Below are positions 24,165 to 27,474 of a stretch of 27,474 bases of DNA, piece by piece; position 1 is the first letter of the stretch, and the number at the start of each line of letters is the position of its first letter. Below the pieces are notes generated by a model. It saw nothing but the letters and a program-made list of their open reading frames with translations. It made no database searches and was not told where the DNA came from. Source of the DNA: Muribaculaceae bacterium (GTDB taxonomy: Bacteria > Bacteroidota > Bacteroidia > Bacteroidales > Muribaculaceae); assembly GCA_009775265.1 (NCBI GenBank), contig VSPG01000027.1:1-27474 (forward strand), given 5' to 3'. The position numbers were made by a program, and so were the translations under genes.

Positions 24165-24193
24165 TTAAGATGCAACTCGGCACGCTTCGTATT

Positions 24194-26311
24194 TTATCTG
24201 CTCTTTCGCAGGACCATGGCGCTGCGCGCGGGCAGGTAGAGGCGCAGCCATTCCACTCCGTGCGGTGCGTAAAGGGGGTCGGACTGGGTGAGATGCCTTA
24301 CCTTTTCGTCAACGTTGCCGTAACCGCCGAAAGAAGGGCTGTCGGTGGTGAGGATCGTGCGGTAAGTGCCGCCGGGGGCGAGAATGCCGTAGCCGTCGTA
24401 GCTCTTGTCGGGGCTGAAGTTGAACACGAACACGAGGTTGCCACGCATGAAAGCCAGCACCTGGTCGTCGTCCTTTTCCCAAAGCTTGCGCACGGGTAGT
24501 GCCTGGAAATTGTGCACGCCGCTCACAAGCTGAACCATAGCGTTGTCGAAGTCGTTGAGGTAGGTGTATTTAAGTTCTTCGCGGTCCACGAGATTCCATT
24601 GGCGTCGCGCGTATTTATAGCTCCATCCGTTGCCTTCCCGCGGAAAGTCTATCCATTCGGGGTGACCGAATTCGTTGCCCATGAAGTTGAGGTAGCCGCC
24701 GTTGATTGTGGCGAGTGTGACGAGACGTATCATTTTGTGCAGCGCGATGCCGCGTGCCACTGTCATGTCGTCGTCGTCTTTCATCATGTGCCAGTACATC
24801 TTGTCGTCGATAAGGCGGAATATCACGGTCTTGTCGCCCACGAGAGCCTGGTCGTGGCTTTCCACGTATGAGATGGTCTTTTCGTCGGCGCGGCGGTTGG
24901 TGAGTTCCCAGAATATCGAAGTCGGATGCCAGTCTTCGTCTTTCTTTTCTTTGAGGGTCTTTATCCAATAGTCAGGGATTCCCATTGCCATGCGGTAGTC
25001 GAATCCCATACCGCCGTCGGCCACGGGCAAGGCAAGTCCGGGCATGCCACTCATTTCCTCGGCGATGGTTATGGCATGACGGTTGAGGCTGTGGATTAAC
25101 TTGTTGGCGAGAGTCAGATAGCATATGGCATTTGTGTCCTGAGCCCCGTTGTAGTAGTCTCCATAGCTGCCGAAAGCCTGTCCGAGGCCGTGGTTGTAGT
25201 AGAGCATCGATGTCACGCCGTCGAAGCGGAATCCGTCGAAGCGGAATTCCTCCATCCAGTATTTGCAGTTGCTGAGCAGGAAGTGGAGCACCTCGTCCTT
25301 GCCGTAGTCGAAGCAAAGCGAGTCCCATGCGGGGTGTTCGCGGCGGGCGCCTTGGTAGAAGTATTGTGTGCCGGTGCCGTCGAGGCGTCCGAGGCCTTCG
25401 GCTTCGTTCTTTACGGCGTGGCTGTGCACTATGTCCATAATCACGGCTATGCCAGCCGCATGTGCGGCGTCCACCAGTGCCTTGAGCTGCTCGGGCGTGC
25501 CGAAACGGCTCGACGGAGCGAAGAAGTTGCTGACATGGTAGCCGAACGAGCCGTAATACGGGTGTTCCTGAATGGCCATAATCTGTATGGCGTTATAGCC
25601 GTCGGCTGCGATGCGAGGCAGCACGAGTTCGCGAAACTCGTCGTAGGTGCCCACGCCTTCGCGCTCCTGCGCCATGCCTATGTGGCATTCGTATATGAGC
25701 AGGGGCTTGGTGTCGGGCACGAAATTGTCGTGCTGCCATTCGTAGGCGCTGTCGGGATGCCATACCTGCGCCGAGAATATGGCTGTCTTTTCGTCCTGGA
25801 CTACGCGTGTGGCGTAGGCCGGGATGCGCTCGCCCGAGCCTCCGGGCCAGCTTACTATCATTTTGTAAAGTTGGCCGTGGCGGATGTCGTCAGGTGCGAG
25901 ACGGAGTTCCCACACTCCGTGGTCGTCAATGCGTGTGGCAGCGTATTTCAGTTGCTGCTGCCACCCGGAAAAGTCGCCTGTGAGCACAAGCGAGGTGGCG
26001 TTCGGCGCCCATTCGCGGAACACCCAGCTACCGTCGGCGCAGCGGTGGAGGCCGAAATAGTTATGGGCGTTGGCGAAATCTGCCAATGAACCGGCCTCTT
26101 TGGTAAGTTCCTTTTCCTTTCGCAAGGCGTCGGCGTGCCGCCCTTCGACAGCCTCGGCATAAGGCTCGAGCCACGGGTCGTTGCGCAGAATCGGAAGCAG
26201 TTTCTTTCGCGGTGCCTTTTTAGCTTGCGCTTTGTCCGTGCATTCTTTCTTATCCGTTTTTTTTCTGCTTTTTGCGGCAACGCCGCCTGTGGCTTTGGGC
26301 TTGGTGCTCAT
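24194..26311 (-). CDS. glgB: 1,4-alpha-glucan (glycogen) branching enzyme, GH13 eukaryote-like type
   Basis: A 705-residue cytoplasmic enzyme that makes alpha-1,6 branches in glycogen. A CBM48-type beta domain (about 65-160: WVFREWAPNATSLVLTGDFSGW) precedes the GH13 barrel, and an all-beta C-terminal domain follows from about 595. Catalytic motifs are DIVHSHAVKN, GFRFDGVTSM (nucleophile Asp364), AEEMSG (acid Glu418) and YVESHDQ. The spacing and the DYWIKTLKEKKDEDW segment resemble the eukaryotic/GH13_8 branch more than E. coli GlgB. The start at 26311 (MSTKPKA) is chosen over an ATG at 26383, since a -7 box lies between them. Residues 1-37 are an unusual Lys/Arg-rich tail before LLPILRNDPWLEPY, where homologues normally begin. 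Confidence 0.93.
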   Translation of the reverse strand: MSTKPKATGGVAAKSRKKTDKKECTDKAQAKKAPRKKLLPILRNDPWLEPYAEAVEGRHADALRKEKELTKEAGSLADFANAHNYFGLHRCADGSWVFREWAPNATSLVLTGDFSGWQQQLKYAATRIDDHGVWELRLAPDDIRHGQLYKMIVSWPGGSGERIPAYATRVVQDEKTAIFSAQVWHPDSAYEWQHDNFVPDTKPLLIYECHIGMAQEREGVGTYDEFRELVLPRIAADGYNAIQIMAIQEHPYYGSFGYHVSNFFAPSSRFGTPEQLKALVDAAHAAGIAVIMDIVHSHAVKNEAEGLGRLDGTGTQYFYQGARREHPAWDSLCFDYGKDEVLHFLLSNCKYWMEEFRFDGFRFDGVTSMLYYNHGLGQAFGSYGDYYNGAQDTNAICYLTLANKLIHSLNRHAITIAEEMSGMPGLALPVADGGMGFDYRMAMGIPDYWIKTLKEKKDEDWHPTSIFWELTNRRADEKTISYVESHDQALVGDKTVIFRLIDDKMYWHMMKDDDDMTVARGIALHKMIRLVTLATINGGYLNFMGNEFGHPEWIDFPREGNGWSYKYARRQWNLVDREELKYTYLNDFDNAMVQLVSGVHNFQALPVRKLWEKDDDQVLAFMRGNLVFVFNFSPDKSYDGYGILAPGGTYRTILTTDSPSFGGYGNVDEKVRHLTQSDPLYAPHGVEWLRLYLPARSAMVLRKSR

Positions 26312-26340
26312 GGTGTGGGAAGTTTTGAAAATTCTGTCAG

Positions 26341-26348
26341 CAAAGATA
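26341..26348 (-). promoter_or_regulatory. Branching-enzyme promoter -7 box
   Basis: TATCTTTG followed by C on the - strand, 29 bases before the ATG at 26311, matches the Bacteroidetes -7 consensus. The hairpin at 26352-26377 covers the region where the -33 element would lie, and no TTTG is found there. Confidence 0.55.
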
Positions 26349-26351
26349 GCG

Positions 26352-26377
26352 AAATATTGCTCGTTTGAGCAATATTT
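26352..26377 (-). terminator. Hairpin between dus and glgB; likely terminator
   Basis: An 11-bp perfect stem, AAATATTGCTC at 26352-26362 with its complement at 26367-26377 and a 4-base loop. On the - strand it starts 9 bases after the dihydrouridine synthase stop and is followed by TTTCGC, a weak T-tract. Because it abuts the glgB -7 box it might also act as an operator. Confidence 0.55.
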
Positions 26378-26386
26378 TTGCACAAT

Positions 26387-27319
26387 TTAGCCGATGGAAG
26401 CCACTGCCGATGTATATTTGGCCATGTTGCCGGCCTTGCGTATGGCCTTGGCGCATTTGTGGCCGATTTCGGCTTCGAGGTAGTCCCAGAACGGACGCAT
26501 GGCGCTTAGTATCTGAGTGTCGCCGCATAGTCTGCCTGCCCGAGCCTCGAGCACCTCTGCGTGCAGGCTCAATATTGCAGAAACGCGTTCGTCGCGCGTC
26601 CATTGCCTGCCGTTGAGCCATTCCACCGCCAAGGACGGGCGAGCCAGCAGACCGCGTCCGGCCATTACCCCTTCGACGTGTGGCATAGCGAGGAGCCGGT
26701 CTATGTCGGCGGGCGTGAGGATGTCGCCGTTGAACACAATGGGGTGGGGCAGGACTGCGGCCGCTTCTGCAAATTCTCCCGTGTGCAGCTCTCCGCTGTA
26801 CTGCTGGCGTGCAATGCGCGGGTGTATTGTCACATGCGTGAGTGGCATGGCGGCTATGATGTCGGCCGATTCGCGCCATTGGCCGGGAGAATCTATGCCG
26901 AGACGCATTTTTATGGAGAACTTCATGTCCGGCAGCTCATTTATCCGTGTGGCCACTTTCTGCATCAGGTCGCGGCGCACGAGCGCTCCCGCTCCGCGTC
27001 CGTGGTGCACTTGAGGCGGAAACGGACACCCGAGGTTAAGGTCGATGCGCTTGTGGCCGGCAGCAGCGAGTGCGGACACGAGTATGTCGAATTCCGTTAT
27101 GTCCCTGAATATTATTTGGGGAACAAGCGTGTATGAATCCGTCAATGCCGTTTCGCGGACATCCTTCGCGCGTACGCATCCTTTCTCCACCCGTGCGAAC
27201 GGGGTGTAGTAGCAGCCTACACCGCCGTAGATTCGTGCATGCGCCTGACGCCATGCGGCGTCGGTGTATCCTTGCAGCGGAGCTGCCATGAATGGGGCGT
27301 CTGGGCTCATATGGTGCAT
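26387..27319 (-). CDS. dus: tRNA-dihydrouridine synthase
   Basis: A 310-residue flavoprotein that reduces specific uridines of tRNA to dihydrouridine using FMN and NAD(P)H. The N-terminal MAAPLQGYTDAAWR is the FMN-site start; the catalytic Cys98 is in DLNLGCPFP, Lys137 in IKMRLG and His166 in THVTIHPR bind flavin or substrate, and VFNGDI and VMAGRGLLARP complete the barrel. Which of the DusA/B/C groups and which tRNA positions it modifies cannot be decided from these motifs. The start could be 27319 or the in-frame ATG at 27310 (MSPDAP); the difference is three residues. A hairpin precedes it on the same strand, so it is probably transcribed separately from the gene at the right edge. Confidence 0.92.
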   Translation of the reverse strand: MHHMSPDAPFMAAPLQGYTDAAWRQAHARIYGGVGCYYTPFARVEKGCVRAKDVRETALTDSYTLVPQIIFRDITEFDILVSALAAAGHKRIDLNLGCPFPPQVHHGRGAGALVRRDLMQKVATRINELPDMKFSIKMRLGIDSPGQWRESADIIAAMPLTHVTIHPRIARQQYSGELHTGEFAEAAAVLPHPIVFNGDILTPADIDRLLAMPHVEGVMAGRGLLARPSLAVEWLNGRQWTRDERVSAILSLHAEVLEARAGRLCGDTQILSAMRPFWDYLEAEIGHKCAKAIRKAGNMAKYTSAVASIG

Positions 27320-27333
27320 GATTGGTAGATTAA

Positions 27334-27363
27334 AGCCGCAGGCTCCGTGCGGAATCTGCGGCT
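27334..27363 (-). terminator. Hairpin after the right-edge gene, probable terminator
   Basis: An 8-bp stem, AGCCGCAG at 27334-27341 and its complement at 27356-27363, encloses a smaller TCCG/CGGA stem. On the - strand it overlaps the stop codon of the partial gene and is followed by TTTAATC, a short T-run. It lies 14 bases before the dus start. Confidence 0.5.
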
Positions 27364-27474
27364 AAAATTCATTGATTGTTTCTTTGCCATACTGCAATGT
27401 GATCCGAGCGGGCCTTGTGAGAGTGGTGTTATCTTGTTGATTTTCAATTTGTTGGTTGATATAATTGAGAAGCA
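27362..27474 (-). CDS. 3' end of an unidentified gene (partial, runs off the right edge)
   Basis: One frame on the - strand stays open from the edge for 36 codons and ends at TAG (27362-27364), encoding a C-terminus finishing RITLQYGKETINEF. The residue mix looks protein-like (Asn, Gln, Ile and Thr rich) and a terminator-like hairpin follows. The stretch is much more AT-rich than its neighbours. The family cannot be named from 36 residues. Confidence 0.45.
   Translation of the reverse strand, partial: LLNYINQQIENQQDNTTLTRPARITLQYGKETINEF

Noticed and set aside
24089..24499. Open frame beginning in MITE copy 2
   Set aside because: It is made of transposon sequence plus the antisense of the branching-enzyme 3' end.
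26312..26383. Upstream ATG for the branching enzyme
   Set aside because: The extension covers the -7 box and part of the hairpin downstream of dus, so it is more likely non-coding.

Overview
The window reads as chromosomal DNA of a gut-type Bacteroidales bacterium, most likely Muribaculaceae (S24-7) or a close relative. Four things point that way: GC-rich coding regions with AT-rich gaps; promoter boxes of the Bacteroidetes type (TAnnTTTG, once with TTTG 20 bases upstream); a Sus-like polysaccharide utilisation locus with surface lipoproteins (acidic residues straight after the lipobox Cys); and a secreted protein ending in a type IX-like sorting domain. The family-level placement is inference.

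Bases 1-10346, + strand: the distal part of a beta-mannan utilisation locus. The susC/susD genes would lie off the left edge; only a possible nine-codon tail of the preceding gene is visible. Then come two surface glycan-binding lipoproteins (one with two IPT/TIG-like domains, one with about six plus a duplicated C-terminal beta domain), a surface-type GH26 lipoprotein, a second smaller GH26 lipoprotein, a GH130 mannosylglucose phosphorylase, a GPH-family sugar symporter and a mannobiose 2-epimerase. The last four match the known Bacteroides fragilis route: mannan to mannobiose, uptake, epimerisation to mannosyl-glucose, phosphorolysis to mannose-1-phosphate plus glucose. No alpha-galactosidase is present, so linear mannan or glucomannan is the likelier substrate. 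Perfect inverted repeats without T-tracts sit in the gaps around the first GH26 gene.

Bases 10347-19571, + strand: a terminator and a well-formed promoter lead to a 1211-residue secreted GLUG-repeat / Ig-like protein with a C-terminal sorting-type domain. Next, a tandem pair of 54-base promoter-bearing repeats precedes a GH2 beta-galactosidase, followed 24 bases later by a Kup potassium transporter and a strong terminator.

Bases 19572-24193: enolase on the + strand with its own promoter and terminator; one copy of a 215-bp MITE-like element; a small unrecognised protein with an internal 31-residue duplication; then, on the - strand, an NfeD-like/SPFH pair and a small thioredoxin with a CPHC active site; then a second, nearly identical MITE copy.

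Bases 24194-27474, - strand: a GH13 glycogen branching enzyme of the eukaryote-like type with a Lys-rich N-terminal tail, a tRNA-dihydrouridine synthase, and the AT-rich 3' end of a gene running off the right edge. No tRNA, rRNA, CRISPR array or transposase gene was seen.

The least explained items are the MITE pair, the duplicated-motif protein with competing hairpins at its 3' end, the tandem promoter repeats before the GH2 gene, and the hairpins within the mannan locus. I found no convincing new multi-gene system; the main metabolic module is a known pathway.
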